A DNA stretch of 64,000 bases from Achromobacter sp. B7 (GTDB lineage: Bacteria; Pseudomonadota; Gammaproteobacteria; Burkholderiales; Burkholderiaceae_B), in NCBI RefSeq assembly GCF_003600685.1, contig NZ_CP032084.1, positions 4,960,001 to 5,024,000 on the forward strand, in the 5' to 3' direction. Position numbers and translations under genes: made by a program. This document shows, piece after piece, positions 50,081-60,050 of this stretch (position 1 is the first letter of the stretch; every line of letters starts with the position of its first letter). The notes below the pieces were generated by a model, which saw nothing but the letters and a program-made list of their open reading frames with translations, was not told the origin of the DNA and made no database searches.

Positions 50081-52717
50081 TCAACCGCCCGCCAGCACCC
50101 GTTTCAGGAACGGCGCCGTGGCGCCCTTGCCTGCCCGGCTGACCTGCGCCGGGGCGCCTTCGGCCACGATGCGGCCGCCTTCGTCGCCCGCGCCGGGGCC
50201 CACGTCGATCATCCAGTCGCTGTTGGCGACCACGCGCAGGTCGTGTTCCACCACCACGACCGTGTTGCCGGCATCCACCAGGCCGTGCAGTTGCGCCATC
50301 AGCTTGTCCACATCGGCCGCGTGCAGGCCGGTGGTGGGTTCGTCCAGCACGTAGAGCGTGTTGCCGCGCTGGCTGCGTTGCAGTTCGGTGGCCAGCTTGA
50401 TGCGTTGCGCTTCGCCGCCGGACAGCTCGGTGGCGGGTTGCCCCAGGCGCAGATAGCCCAGGCCGATCTCGTGCAGCAGGGACAGCGGACGTTGGACCGC
50501 GGGTTCGTCCTTGAAGAACGCCAGCGCTTCGTCCACCGTCATCGCCAACACCTGGGCGATGTTGCGGCCGTTCCATTCGATTTCCAGCGTCTTGGCGTTG
50601 TAGCGGCTGCCGTGGCAGACGGGACATGGCGCGTACACGCTGGGCATGAACAGCAGTTCAACGTGCACGAAGCCTTCGCCTTCGCAGGTGTCGCAGCGGC
50701 CTTGCGCCACGTTGAACGAAAATCGGCCTGCCCCATAACGCCGCGACTTGGCGGCGCGGGTGTCCGCGAATAGTTTTCGCACGTGGTCGAACAGCCCGGT
50801 GTAGGTCGCCAGGTTGGATCGGGGCGTGCGGCCGATGGGCTTCTGGTCCACGTTGACCAGCCGCTTGATGGCGTCGGCCCCTGCGTCGATGCGGCCGGTC
50901 GTGCGCGGCGGGCCATCGGCCCGCGGCAGATCGCCATCGGGATCTTCAGCGACCGGTTCCTGGCCCAGGTGCTCGCCGATCAATTCGACCAGCGCCTGGC
51001 TGACCAGGCTGGACTTGCCCGAGCCCGACACCCCCGTCACCGCCGTGAACGCGCCCAGCGGAAAACGCGCGTCGATGCCGTGCAGGTTGTTGCGATGGAC
51101 GCCGCGCAAGGACAGCCAGCCGGCGGGCTCGCGCACGGCGACCCTGGCGGCCGGCGCGGCGTTGAACAGGTAGCGCGCCGTCAACGAATCAGGCACCTTC
51201 TTCAAGCCTGCCGGCGGGCCGCTGTACAGCACCTGCCCGCCATGCTGGCCCGCGCCCGGGCCTACGTCCACCAGCCAGTCGGCGCGGCGCAGGGTGTCCA
51301 GGTCATGCTCGACCACGAATAGGGTATTGCCCGCGTCTTTGAGTTGGTCCAGCGCGCGATGCAGCGCCTGGCCGTCGGCGGGATGCAGGCCGGCCGACGG
51401 TTCGTCCAGCACATACACCACGCCGAACAGATTGGAGCGGATCTGCGTGGCCAGGCGCAGCCGTTGCAGCTCGCCCGGCGACAGCGTGGGCGTGGCGCGG
51501 TCCATCGCCAGGTAGCCCAGGCCCAGCGCCTGCAAGGTGCCGATGCGCTCGACCAGGTCATGCGCGATGCGCTGCGCGGCAATGCGCTTTTCCGGAGACA
51601 GGTCTGGCGTGCGACGTACATCGGTGCTGCCCGCGTGCGCCAGGCCTCCGGCCGCGACGCGGCGCGCGTTGTCCTTGCGGGTGGTGGCGCGGCTGCGCGC
51701 GCCGGCGGTGGCGGGCGCGTCGAACTGGCCGCGTGCGGCGGGCGTAAGCACCTCGGCGATGCGCGCCAGCGGCAGGCGCGACAAGCTGCCGATATCCATG
51801 CCCGCAAACGTCACGGACAGCGCCTCGGGCTTCAGGCGGCGGCCATCGCAGGCCGGGCACGCCGCACCCGTCATGAAGCGGGCCACGCGTTTTTTCATCA
51901 TCGCGCTTTGCGTGGTGGCGAACGTGTGCATCACGTAGCGGCGCGCGCCGGTGTAGGTGCCCATGTAGCTGGGTTCCTGCTTGGCGCGCAAGGCGGCGCG
52001 GGTCTCGGCCGGCGTGAAGCCCGCGTAGACCGGCACCGTGGGTTGCTCATCGGTGTACAGGATCCAGTCGCGGTCTTTCTTTTTCAACTCGCGCCACGGG
52101 ATGTCGACGTCGTAACCCAGCGTGACCAGGATGTCGCGCAGGTTCTGGCCGTGCCAGGCCGGGGGCCAGGATGCAATGGCGCGCTCTCGGATGGTCAACG
52201 ACGGGTCGGGCACCATGGACGCTTCGGTCACGTCGTACACGTAGCCCAGGCCATGGCAATTGGGGCAGGCACCCTGCGGCGTGTTCGGCGAGAAGTCCTC
52301 GGCGTACAGCATGGGCTGGTTGGCCGGGTAGGTGCCGGCGCGCGAATACAGCATGCGCAACATGCTGGAAAGCGTTGTCACGCTGCCCACCGTGGAACGC
52401 ACATTGGGCGTGCCGCGCTGCTGTTGCAGCGCCACCGCCGGCGGCAGCCCCTCGATGGCGTCCACGTCCGGCACGCCCACCTGATCGATCAGGCGGCGCG
52501 CATAGGGCGACAACGATTCCAGATAACGCCGCTGCGCTTCGGCGTACAGCGTGCCGAAGGCCAGCGACGATTTGCCCGATCCGGACACCCCGGAAAACAC
52601 GACCAGCGCGTCTCTCGGGATATCCACATCGACGTTCTTCAGATTGTGTTCACGCGCGCCGCGAACGCGGATGCAGGCGTCGGCGCGGGGTTTGGCGGGT
52701 GTCTTTCGTGGGCTCAT
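50081..52717 (-). CDS. UvrA-like ATPase, class UvrA2 (excinuclease subunit A paralogue)
   Basis: 878 residues from ATG 52717, shorter than UvrA (about 940). Two ABC halves: Walker A GVSGSGKSSLAFGTLYAEAQ and GVSGSGKSSLVSQALVEL, signatures LSPGELQRLRLATQ and LSGGEAQRIKLATE, and Walker B/D-loop VLDEPSAGLHPAD and VLDEPTTGLHAAD. Zinc modules are CPNCHGLGYVYD, CPACDGRR and CDTCEGEGFVH with CPVCHGSR. UvrA2 proteins often lack the UvrB-binding region and are linked to tolerance of DNA-intercalating drugs. It stands alone, with no uvrB nearby. Confidence 0.9.
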   Translation of the reverse strand: MSPRKTPAKPRADACIRVRGAREHNLKNVDVDIPRDALVVFSGVSGSGKSSLAFGTLYAEAQRRYLESLSPYARRLIDQVGVPDVDAIEGLPPAVALQQQRGTPNVRSTVGSVTTLSSMLRMLYSRAGTYPANQPMLYAEDFSPNTPQGACPNCHGLGYVYDVTEASMVPDPSLTIRERAIASWPPAWHGQNLRDILVTLGYDVDIPWRELKKKDRDWILYTDEQPTVPVYAGFTPAETRAALRAKQEPSYMGTYTGARRYVMHTFATTQSAMMKKRVARFMTGAACPACDGRRLKPEALSVTFAGMDIGSLSRLPLARIAEVLTPAARGQFDAPATAGARSRATTRKDNARRVAAGGLAHAGSTDVRRTPDLSPEKRIAAQRIAHDLVERIGTLQALGLGYLAMDRATPTLSPGELQRLRLATQIRSNLFGVVYVLDEPSAGLHPADGQALHRALDQLKDAGNTLFVVEHDLDTLRRADWLVDVGPGAGQHGGQVLYSGPPAGLKKVPDSLTARYLFNAAPAARVAVREPAGWLSLRGVHRNNLHGIDARFPLGAFTAVTGVSGSGKSSLVSQALVELIGEHLGQEPVAEDPDGDLPRADGPPRTTGRIDAGADAIKRLVNVDQKPIGRTPRSNLATYTGLFDHVRKLFADTRAAKSRRYGAGRFSFNVAQGRCDTCEGEGFVHVELLFMPSVYAPCPVCHGSRYNAKTLEIEWNGRNIAQVLAMTVDEALAFFKDEPAVQRPLSLLHEIGLGYLRLGQPATELSGGEAQRIKLATELQRSQRGNTLYVLDEPTTGLHAADVDKLMAQLHGLVDAGNTVVVVEHDLRVVANSDWMIDVGPGAGDEGGRIVAEGAPAQVSRAGKGATAPFLKRVLAGG

Positions 52718-52766
52718 GCAGCCATAGTAAAGGACACCTTGCGCGCCGATCCAGACGCGGAATCGA

Positions 52767-54332
52767 TCACCCCAGGCGCAGGTCCGCCGCCTGATGCGCC
52801 AGGTCCAGGTACTTGCGGCGCAGAATTTCTTCGGCCTGGTCACGCGGCATCATCGGATCGTTCTCGGTTTCGTCCAGCTTCGCGGCCTGCACCAGCGACA
52901 TCAGGTTGCGCGAATTCGACTCAGACGACGGCATGAACGATTGGTCCAGCAGCTTGCCCTTGATGTACTTGGACACCTGCGTGCTTTGCGTGCGCGCTTC
53001 GTTCAACGTTGCGGTCGCCAGCACGCCTTCCTGGTAGGCCACGTCCGTCTTGCTGCTGGTCGTGTCATGAATCTGGAAGTACAGATAGTTCTGCGTCTTC
53101 TCGTCGTCGGTCAGCGCCAGTTGCACGTCCGGCGAGAACGACCGGTGATAACTGGCGGTCAACGTGGACTGCTGCGTTTGCGACACCGCCAGGTCCCAAC
53201 CGGCCTTGCCCGACACCTGGCTGCTTTGCGAGGCCTGGAACGAAAAGCCGTCGATTTCCTTTGGCTTGGCCGGGTTGATGGCGTTGCGCACCTGCTCGAT
53301 AGACGCCGAGAAATCCGCCAGGCCCGACAACAGGCTGCGATGCGCGTCGACGGCCGGCAAGCGGCGCGTGGTGGTGTCGGCCGCCGGAACCTGCGCGGCG
53401 CCATAGCTGCCGTGCATGGACGAGAACACATCCTTGAACGTGCTCATCAGCGCCTCGTCGCCCGAGCCCCGGCGCTGGGCGCGGTCGAACTGCTGCAAGT
53501 ACTTGGCGACGGCGGCCGACTGTTGCTGGGCCGAACCCAGGGCAACGGGCTGGGTCAGGTCCACATCCACCTTGACCACGCCCATCACGCTGGACACGGT
53601 CAGACTCTTTTGCTTGGCGTCCGCCTGGAAATCCACGGTCTGCTCGGCGCCGTCGACCAGGCGCGTCTCGCGCAGGCTGATCGAGGACAGCAATGGCGAG
53701 CTGCCGTTGGCCAGCTTGGTCAGCGACCAGCGCGGCGGCACCTCGGCCAGGCCGTCCAGCGCATCCTGGAACGCACCGGACAGCGCGGCGATGGCGCGGC
53801 GTTCGTCTTCGTTCAATTCGCCTTCGGCCACGTCGATCTGCACCGACATGCCTTCCTTGCCGCTTTGCAAGGTGACCTGCACCTTGACGCCGCTGGCGGT
53901 GTCGATGCGCAAGGACACCGCGTTGTCGGCCCGCAGATCGGCTTCGGACAAGGGGCCGGCGTCGGCAGCGGCCGAGGCCGACGCCGCGATGCGCGTGGAC
54001 GGCATCCACTGGGTATGGTTGGCGCCGTCGGTGCGCAAGCGGTTCAGCACCGCCGCGCCCACCTCGGCGAACGGGTTGATACGGGTGCGCGCGTCCACGG
54101 ACTTGGACATGGCAACGGCCAGCGCGTCCGGCACGGTGCCGGTCTCGTCGTAGACCGAACCGGCGGCGGTGGAGACGCCCTGGCCCAGCATCACGACAGA
54201 CGATCGGGAGGACGCCGTGGCGTCAGCCGACGTCGCGACCGGGGCAATGGTCTGCCCCGCGCGGATCACCGTAACGGGGGTACTGAGCGGGGCGACGCCG
54301 GTCGCGCCTGCCAACGAGCTGATTAGGGTCAT
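52767..54332 (-). CDS. Hypothetical protein (521 aa), unrecognised
   Basis: A long Ser/Ala/Thr-rich protein without signal peptide or membrane helix. The N-terminal 100 residues are low complexity (ATSADATASSRSSVVMLGQG). A middle part has beta pattern (AVSLRIDTASGVKVQVTLQS, QTVDFQADAKQKSLTVSSVM). A C-terminal part has QSTLTASYHRSFSPDVQLAL and a helical end (MMPRDQAEEILRRKYLDLAH). The composition recalls flagellar or surface structural accessory proteins, but no family can be named. It is bordered upstream by a 220-base gap with no gene. Coding is supported by unbroken length and third-position GC. Confidence 0.68.
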   Translation of the reverse strand: MTLISSLAGATGVAPLSTPVTVIRAGQTIAPVATSADATASSRSSVVMLGQGVSTAAGSVYDETGTVPDALAVAMSKSVDARTRINPFAEVGAAVLNRLRTDGANHTQWMPSTRIAASASAAADAGPLSEADLRADNAVSLRIDTASGVKVQVTLQSGKEGMSVQIDVAEGELNEDERRAIAALSGAFQDALDGLAEVPPRWSLTKLANGSSPLLSSISLRETRLVDGAEQTVDFQADAKQKSLTVSSVMGVVKVDVDLTQPVALGSAQQQSAAVAKYLQQFDRAQRRGSGDEALMSTFKDVFSSMHGSYGAAQVPAADTTTRRLPAVDAHRSLLSGLADFSASIEQVRNAINPAKPKEIDGFSFQASQSSQVSGKAGWDLAVSQTQQSTLTASYHRSFSPDVQLALTDDEKTQNYLYFQIHDTTSSKTDVAYQEGVLATATLNEARTQSTQVSKYIKGKLLDQSFMPSSESNSRNLMSLVQAAKLDETENDPMMPRDQAEEILRRKYLDLAHQAADLRLG

Positions 54333-54552
54333 GGGGCGTCCGCAGTGGGCAGTGCCTGCCCGGGTTTTTGTCTGAATTCTTGTTGGAACTGCTAACGCGT
54401 TAACGGCAGGCGCCTAGAGAAATTAACCGCGCCGGGGGCTGAAGGGGCGGCGCAAGGCCGGCGCAAGTCCGGCAAGACGGGCGAACGGGCCGCGACAAAT
54501 CCGGCCGAACGCCTGGAACTATCCGCGCGGCGACCCGCGCCGCTTCAGCCGG

Positions 54553-55362
54553 TCAGAGCTTGTGCCGGGCCAGGAAGGACTGCACGGCTTCCAGCACCAC
54601 CGCTTCGTTTTCACGATGCGGCACGTGGCCGCAGCCGGCCAGCGCCAGCATCCGCGAGGGTCCGCCGGCCAAGGCTACGAATTTGTCCGGATGGCGCATC
54701 GACCCGTACTCGTCGTTTTCGCCGTGGATGGCCAAGAACGGCGCCTGCACGCGCGGCAGGGTGTCGTCCAGATTCCAATCGGCGAATTCGGCCGATTGCC
54801 ACGTATGCACCCACGCGTCCAGCACCCATTGCGCCTTGTCGCCGTGGTAGCGCTTGAGGCGTTCCAGCTGGGCGGGGTCGCGAAATTGTTCGCCGGCCTC
54901 GCGGATGCCGGCCAGCGTGCGGTCTTCGACGAATTGCTGGGCGGATTCGGTGATGACGCCCGCGCAGGCCTGCGGATACGCGGCGGCGATGGCAACCGCC
55001 ATGCCCCCGCCCACGCTATGGCCGAACGCGATGAAGCGCGACAGTTCAAAGTGCCGGGCCAGCGCGGCAAAGGCGTCATGCGCTTCGTCGAAAACGAAGT
55101 CGGCGTTCAACTTGCCGGGGTGCGGGTCCGACTCGCCAAAGCCCAGGCGGTCGTAGGCGATGACGGTGCGGCCGGTGGCGGCGGCAAGGTTCGCGGGGAA
55201 GTCGCGCCACAGGCCGACGCTGCCCAGGGAATCATGCAACAGGACGATTGGCGTGGCGCGGTCGGACACAGCGGCGCCCGACCAAACCCTGGCGTGGATG
55301 CGGCCATGGGCGGTGGGAATCATCACATCCTGCGGCGTTACGGCGGTGGCGGCGGCCATCAT
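54553..55362 (-). CDS. Alpha/beta hydrolase
   Basis: 269 residues. The catalytic triad is visible: Ser in the nucleophile elbow GHSVGGGMAVAIAA, Asp in AIHGENDEYG and His in GCGHVPHREN. The oxyanion region is VLLHDSLGSVGLWRDFPANL and VIAYDRLGFGESD. The general fold covers haloperoxidase-, esterase- and C-C-bond-hydrolase-like enzymes; the substrate is unknown. No signal peptide, so cytosolic. ATG at 55362, with alternatives at 55359. Confidence 0.88.
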   Translation of the reverse strand: MMAAATAVTPQDVMIPTAHGRIHARVWSGAAVSDRATPIVLLHDSLGSVGLWRDFPANLAAATGRTVIAYDRLGFGESDPHPGKLNADFVFDEAHDAFAALARHFELSRFIAFGHSVGGGMAVAIAAAYPQACAGVITESAQQFVEDRTLAGIREAGEQFRDPAQLERLKRYHGDKAQWVLDAWVHTWQSAEFADWNLDDTLPRVQAPFLAIHGENDEYGSMRHPDKFVALAGGPSRMLALAGCGHVPHRENEAVVLEAVQSFLARHKL

Positions 55363-55464
55363 TCATCCATCCCTTGTTCGATCACGGTATGACGGATTCT
55401 GCTGCCAACCGCGCCGCCGGGCAACTCCCCAGCGCAATTCGAACCGGGCTTACCCGGCCCGAAC

Positions 55465-55548
55465 CTGCCGGGTTGCCTGCCGGGTTGCCCGCCGGAATCC
55501 CTGCCCGGGCGCTCGCCGGGACGCTTGCCGGGATGCCTGCCAAGCGCC
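55465..55548. repeat. Seven imperfect 12-bp tandem units between hydrolase and chemoreceptor genes
   Basis: Units begin at 55465 and 55477 (both ctgccgggttgc), 55489 (ccgccggaatcc), 55501 (ctgcccgggcgc), 55513 (tcgccgggacgc), 55525 (ttgccgggatgc) and 55537 (ctgccaagcgcc). Non-coding as annotated: it fills most of the 227-base gap downstream of the chemoreceptor. Confidence 0.85.
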
Positions 55549-55589
55549 AGCCGCCGCGGGCGTGCCGGCGTTGCCCAGCCCCGCCCGTC

Positions 55590-57443
55590 CTACGCCGCGC
55601 GCGGCAGCGCCAGCATTGTGCCGGGCTGGCCGCCGTGCGCGTCACCGCGCAGCTTGAACAGTCCCACCGTGTCGGCCAGCGCGCGCGCCTGGTCGCTCAG
55701 CATCGCCGAGGCCGCGGCGGATTCTTCCACCAGGGCCGCGTTCTGCTGGGTGGCTTGATCCATGTCGGCCACGCTGCGGTCAATCTGGCTGATGCCGACG
55801 GCTTGCTCGGTCATCGCGCCGTGGATCTCGTTGACCAGGCGCTGCACGCGGGCAATGCCGTCCACGATTTCGCTCATGGTCGAGCCCGCCGCCTGCACAC
55901 GCTCGGTGCCGCTCTTGACGTTTTCAACCGACGCCTGGATCAGCGTGCGGATTTCCTGTGCCGACGCCGCGCTGCGTTGCGCCAGCGTGCGCACTTCGCC
56001 CGCCACCACCGCAAAGCCGCGCCCCTGCTCGCCCGCGCGCGCCGCTTCCACCGCCGCGTTCAGCGCCAGGATGTTCGTCTGGAACGCAATGCTGTCGATC
56101 ACGCTGATGATTTCGGTAATGCGTTGCGACGACTGCGAAATCGCGCTCATCGTCGTCACCGCGTCCGTCACCACCTTGCCGCCGCGCTCGGCCGCCACGC
56201 TGGCTTCCGTGGCCAGGCGCTTGGCGTGTTCGGCGGCCTCTTCGGTCTGGCGCACGCTGGAGGTCATCTGCGTCAACGCCGACGACGTCTCCTGCAACGA
56301 GCCGGCCGACGTTTCCGTGCGCTGCGACAGGTCGCGGTTACCCATGTCGATCTCGCGCGTGGCGGCCGACATCGAATGCACGCCCGTGCGCACGTCCAGC
56401 ATCACATGGCTGATTTTGTCGACAAACGCGTTGAACGAGGCCGAGATCTGCGCCACCTCGTCGTGCCCGACCACGTCCAGCCGATGCGTCATGTCGCCGT
56501 CGCCCGAGCCGATGGTGTCCATGGCGTCGCGCACCGCCGACAGGCGCTTGAAGGCGCGGGATGTCACCACACTGGCAATGCCCACGGCCACCAGGGTCAG
56601 CACCACCAGCGAAATCAGCGTGGCGTTCAGCACCTGGGTCAAGCCCGCCGTGGCTTCGGCGCTGTCCAGCGCAATCACCAGCGACCAGTCGGTGCCGGGA
56701 ATGCGGCGCGCCTTCAGCAGCTTTTTCTGGCCGTCCAGGCTGACCGTGATGGGGTCGGCGCCCTCCTGCGCCATGGCCGTGAGCGCGGCCGGGGTCAGTT
56801 CCGGGGCCACGTCGGTGGACGGCTTCAACGCCAGCTTGTCATTCACGTGCGAGATGACCTGCCCGTCGGTCGCCACCACGAATGCCAGGCTGGACGGCGT
56901 GGGACGGATCGCGCGGATGATGCTCTGGATGCCATCGAGCGGCACCGCGCCGCTCAGCACGCCCACCGTCTGCCCGCTGCGTACCATCGGCGCGGTGAAC
57001 GCCACGTACAGCTTGCCGGTGCCGGAATCGCCGTACGGCTTGGTCACGGTCAGCTTGCCCGCCGCGACCGCGCTCTTGTACCAGGGCCGCGCGGTGGGGT
57101 CGTAGTCGGCGGCGGTTTGCGTCGTCGAGAAAAACGTCTTGTCGGACCAGCCTATCGTCGAAATGGGAAAGCCGTTGGTCTCGCCCATCAGCTTGGTCAG
57201 GCCGCGCGGGTCGCCCTTTTCCACCACGGCGGCAGTGGCGGAAACCGCTTGCGCCTTGTCCGCCGACCAGCGCTCGATGGCGCTGGCGTTGCCGGCTGCA
57301 ATGGCGTCCAGGTTGCCCGAGATGGTTGCCATCATGTTGCTGCGCACGATCTGGTAGGTGGTGATGCCCGACAAAACCAGGGCGCCTACGACGGTAAAGC
57401 AGGTGATCAATAAAATACGGTTGCGCAACGAGGTGATTTTCAT
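55590..57443 (-). CDS. Methyl-accepting chemotaxis protein with dCache-type sensor
   Basis: 617 residues from ATG 57443. Helix 1 ([20 protein letters not shown]), a periplasmic double-Cache sensor ([40 protein letters not shown]), helix 2 ([19 protein letters not shown]), HAMP, and a cytoplasmic coiled coil. The conserved CheA/CheW tip is [20 protein letters not shown] with [20 protein letters not shown]. dCache domains bind amino acids, organic acids or amines; the ligand is not predictable here. No C-terminal CheR-tethering pentapeptide. It is divergent from the six-TM kinase with 142 bases between starts. Confidence 0.94.
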   Translation of the reverse strand: MKITSLRNRILLITCFTVVGALVLSGITTYQIVRSNMMATISGNLDAIAAGNASAIERWSADKAQAVSATAAVVEKGDPRGLTKLMGETNGFPISTIGWSDKTFFSTTQTAADYDPTARPWYKSAVAAGKLTVTKPYGDSGTGKLYVAFTAPMVRSGQTVGVLSGAVPLDGIQSIIRAIRPTPSSLAFVVATDGQVISHVNDKLALKPSTDVAPELTPAALTAMAQEGADPITVSLDGQKKLLKARRIPGTDWSLVIALDSAEATAGLTQVLNATLISLVVLTLVAVGIASVVTSRAFKRLSAVRDAMDTIGSGDGDMTHRLDVVGHDEVAQISASFNAFVDKISHVMLDVRTGVHSMSAATREIDMGNRDLSQRTETSAGSLQETSSALTQMTSSVRQTEEAAEHAKRLATEASVAAERGGKVVTDAVTTMSAISQSSQRITEIISVIDSIAFQTNILALNAAVEAARAGEQGRGFAVVAGEVRTLAQRSAASAQEIRTLIQASVENVKSGTERVQAAGSTMSEIVDGIARVQRLVNEIHGAMTEQAVGISQIDRSVADMDQATQQNAALVEESAAASAMLSDQARALADTVGLFKLRGDAHGGQPGTMLALPRAA

Positions 57444-57585
57444 TCTTGCCTTCTTACTGCCACAGCCCATGCCGGACGGCACGGGTACGCAGCCCCCCCC
57501 ACGAAACAGGCGGCCACGTTTGGGCTTACGGCAGGCACGGCGGAACCTTTAGCCGGGCGCGATGCAATCGGTCTAAAATCCGCCG

Positions 57586-59415
57586 GTGCAGCCCACCCCA
57601 GGTCACTCCCCTTCCGCCACCGCGTCCACCTCCAGCTACGGCGCCCGCATCCAGCAGGTGCAGATCGACGCCTTGCGCCGCAGCTTTCCCTTCGCGCTGG
57701 CGGGGTCCCTGATCACGGCCTGCTTCTCGGCTTACGCCTTGCACAACGTCTTGCCGCTGCACGAAGTGCTGTGGTGGATCGGCGCCACATTAGTGGTCGG
57801 CGTGCTGCGCCTGGCCGCCGTCATCGCCTACGACCACCATCGCGCCGACCCCGGCGCGGCCGAACGCTGGCTGCGGCGCATGCTGGTGGGCAACCTGACG
57901 TCCGGCCTGCTGTGGGGCCTGCCCTTTGCCTACTGGACGCTGTTCGTTCCGCTGGAATACCAGCTGTTCTTCATCGTCATCCTGTTCGGGCTGGGCACCG
58001 GCGCCATCTATTCGAACTACATGCTGCTGCCGGTGATGTACGCGTTCGAGGTGCCGGCATTCGCGCCCATGTTCATCGCCTTGGCCGCGCAGCCCTCGGC
58101 CATCCACCTGGCGCTGGTCACGGGCGGCCTGGCCTATCTGGTCGCCACGCTGGCCTTCATCCACCGCATGAACCGCACGCATCTGGACGCGCTGCGGCTG
58201 GGGTATGAAAACCTGGCGCTGCTGGAACAGGTACGCCAGGAAAAGATTGCCGCCGAACGCAGCGACCTGGAAAAATCGCGCTTCCTGGCAGCCGCCAGCC
58301 ACGACCTGCGCCAGCCCGTGCACGCGGTCAACCTGTTCCTGGGCTTGCTGACAAACGAACCGCTGTCACGTCACGGTCACTATCTGGTGGACAACATCGG
58401 CAGCGCCATGGCGGCAATGGGGCAGTTGTTCGATGCCTTGCTGAACCTGTCGCGGCTGGATGCCGGCGTGATCGAACCGCGTTGGCAGGGCTTTGCGCTG
58501 AACCCGCTGCTGGATCGGTTACGCGCCGAATACGCCCCGCAAGCGCGCGAAAAAGGCATGTCGCTGCGCGTGCGCGCGTGTTCCGCCTGCATCTGGTCCG
58601 ACCCGGTGCTGCTGGAACGCATCCTGCGCAACCTGATCAGCAACGCCATCACCCACACCACCGGCGGGCGCGTGCTGATCGGCTGCCGCCGCGTGGCGGG
58701 CCAGCTGCGCATTGAAGTGTGGGACAACGGCGTCGGCATTCCGGCGGCCGAGCAAGAACGGGTGTTCTGGGAATTCCACCAGCTGGGCAATCCCGAACGA
58801 GACCGCAGCAAGGGCCTGGGGCTGGGGCTGGCCATCGTGCGCCGCACCGCCACGCTGCTGGGGCATCCGCTGGCGCTGCGTTCGCAGGCGGGTCGTGGCA
58901 CCGCGTTCATGTTGACGACGCCCATCGCGGACCCCACCCAAGCGGGCCTGTCCAACGTCAGCGCCGCGCCCTGCGATGCGCGCGCGATGGCCGGCGACAC
59001 CGTCTTGCCCGGACAGCTGGTGCTGTTGGTGGACGACGATGCGCAAAACCTGGCCGGCTTGACGATGCTGTTTGAAAGCTGGGGCTGCCGCGTCATTGGC
59101 GCCACCAGCGGTAACGCCCTATTTGAACGCGTGCTGCCGCTGGCCGAACGCCCATCGCTGATCGTCAGCGACTATCGCCTGCGCGACCACGAGACCGGCA
59201 TCCACGTCATCGAGCGGCTGCGCGAGGAATACAACGACCCGGACTTGCCCGCCCTGCTGGTCAGCGGCGACACGGACCCCGCCCGCCTGGCCGAAGCCGC
59301 CGACCGTGGCATCCCCCTGCTGCACAAGCCCGTTGCGGTGCAGGCACTGCGCGAACGCGTAGCCGCGCTGCTGCAAGCGACGCACGCCACCGCGTCCTCT
59401 GGAGATACCGAATGA
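57586..59415 (+). CDS. Six-TM hybrid histidine kinase with C-terminal receiver
   Basis: 609 residues from GTG 57586 (weak ribosome-binding site). Six predicted helices at about 35-188 have almost no periplasmic loops, so the signal is probably membrane-borne or hydrophobic. The H box is ASHDLRQPVHAVNLFLGLL with H239, of the DLRQP class. HATPase motifs are LISNAITHTTGGR, DNGVGIPAAE and GLGLGLAIVRR. The receiver has VLLVDDDAQNLAGLTMLFES and D529 in IVSDYRLRDHETG. Its stop overlaps the NarL-type regulator start (ATGA). The next genes encode peptide export, so sensing of the exported peptide is a testable idea. Confidence 0.92.
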   Translation: MQPTPGHSPSATASTSSYGARIQQVQIDALRRSFPFALAGSLITACFSAYALHNVLPLHEVLWWIGATLVVGVLRLAAVIAYDHHRADPGAAERWLRRMLVGNLTSGLLWGLPFAYWTLFVPLEYQLFFIVILFGLGTGAIYSNYMLLPVMYAFEVPAFAPMFIALAAQPSAIHLALVTGGLAYLVATLAFIHRMNRTHLDALRLGYENLALLEQVRQEKIAAERSDLEKSRFLAAASHDLRQPVHAVNLFLGLLTNEPLSRHGHYLVDNIGSAMAAMGQLFDALLNLSRLDAGVIEPRWQGFALNPLLDRLRAEYAPQAREKGMSLRVRACSACIWSDPVLLERILRNLISNAITHTTGGRVLIGCRRVAGQLRIEVWDNGVGIPAAEQERVFWEFHQLGNPERDRSKGLGLGLAIVRRTATLLGHPLALRSQAGRGTAFMLTTPIADPTQAGLSNVSAAPCDARAMAGDTVLPGQLVLLVDDDAQNLAGLTMLFESWGCRVIGATSGNALFERVLPLAERPSLIVSDYRLRDHETGIHVIERLREEYNDPDLPALLVSGDTDPARLAEAADRGIPLLHKPVAVQALRERVAALLQATHATASSGDTE

Positions 59416-60050
59416 CGGCCGTACTGCTGGTCGACGACCACGCCATGTTCCGCGAAGCCCTCGCCCTGGCCTTGGCCAACGCGGTACCCACGTTGACGCT
59501 GCATCCGGCCGCCAATGGCCGGGACGCGCTGGAGGTGCTGGCCCGCCATGACGACATCACTAATGTAATCATGGACTACTACCTACCGGATATCGCCGGC
59601 GCGGAATTGCTGCGGCGCATGCGACAACGTCGTTCGCAATTGCGCGTACTGGTGCTGTCCGCTTCGGAAGACCCCGAAGACCGGCGCCGCGCCATGGAAG
59701 CCGGCGCCCAGGCCTTCATGAACAAGTCGGCCAGTTGCCAGGAACTGGTGGCCGCGCTGGATGCCATCAACGATGCCTCCCCGCCCCTGCACCTGTCAGC
59801 GGCCGGCGGCGACGCGCACCCCACGCAAGACGAAGCGGCGCTGCTGCGCACGCTGACGCCGCGTCAGCAGGAAGTGTTGCGGCTGATGTGCGATGGCCTG
59901 CGCAACAAAGAAATCTCCGAGCGCTTGAGCATGACGGAAAAAACCGTGAAGACGCACGTGTCGGCCATCCTGGCCGCACTCGGCGTGCTTAATCGCACAC
60001 AGGCGACGTTAGTGGCTCGACGCGGCGGCGTGTTCGGCCGGCCGGCGTAG
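59412..60050 (+). CDS. NarL/LuxR-type response regulator
   Basis: 212 residues, co-translated with the kinase (ATGA). The receiver is VLLVDDHAMFREALALALA, with phospho-acceptor D55 in VIMDYYLPDIAGAELL. The HTH is LTPRQQEVLRLMCDGLRNKE and ISERLSMTEKTVKTHVSAIL. Its last 62 bases overlap, on the opposite strand, the end of the C39 exporter gene, so both C-termini are read from the same DNA. Confidence 0.93.
   Translation: MTAVLLVDDHAMFREALALALANAVPTLTLHPAANGRDALEVLARHDDITNVIMDYYLPDIAGAELLRRMRQRRSQLRVLVLSASEDPEDRRRAMEAGAQAFMNKSASCQELVAALDAINDASPPLHLSAAGGDAHPTQDEAALLRTLTPRQQEVLRLMCDGLRNKEISERLSMTEKTVKTHVSAILAALGVLNRTQATLVARRGGVFGRPA

Noticed and set aside
51344..52936. 530-codon + strand frame across the UvrA2 gene
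   Set aside because: Shadow of a gene with clear ABC motifs; composition Arg/Gly/His-rich and no start signal.
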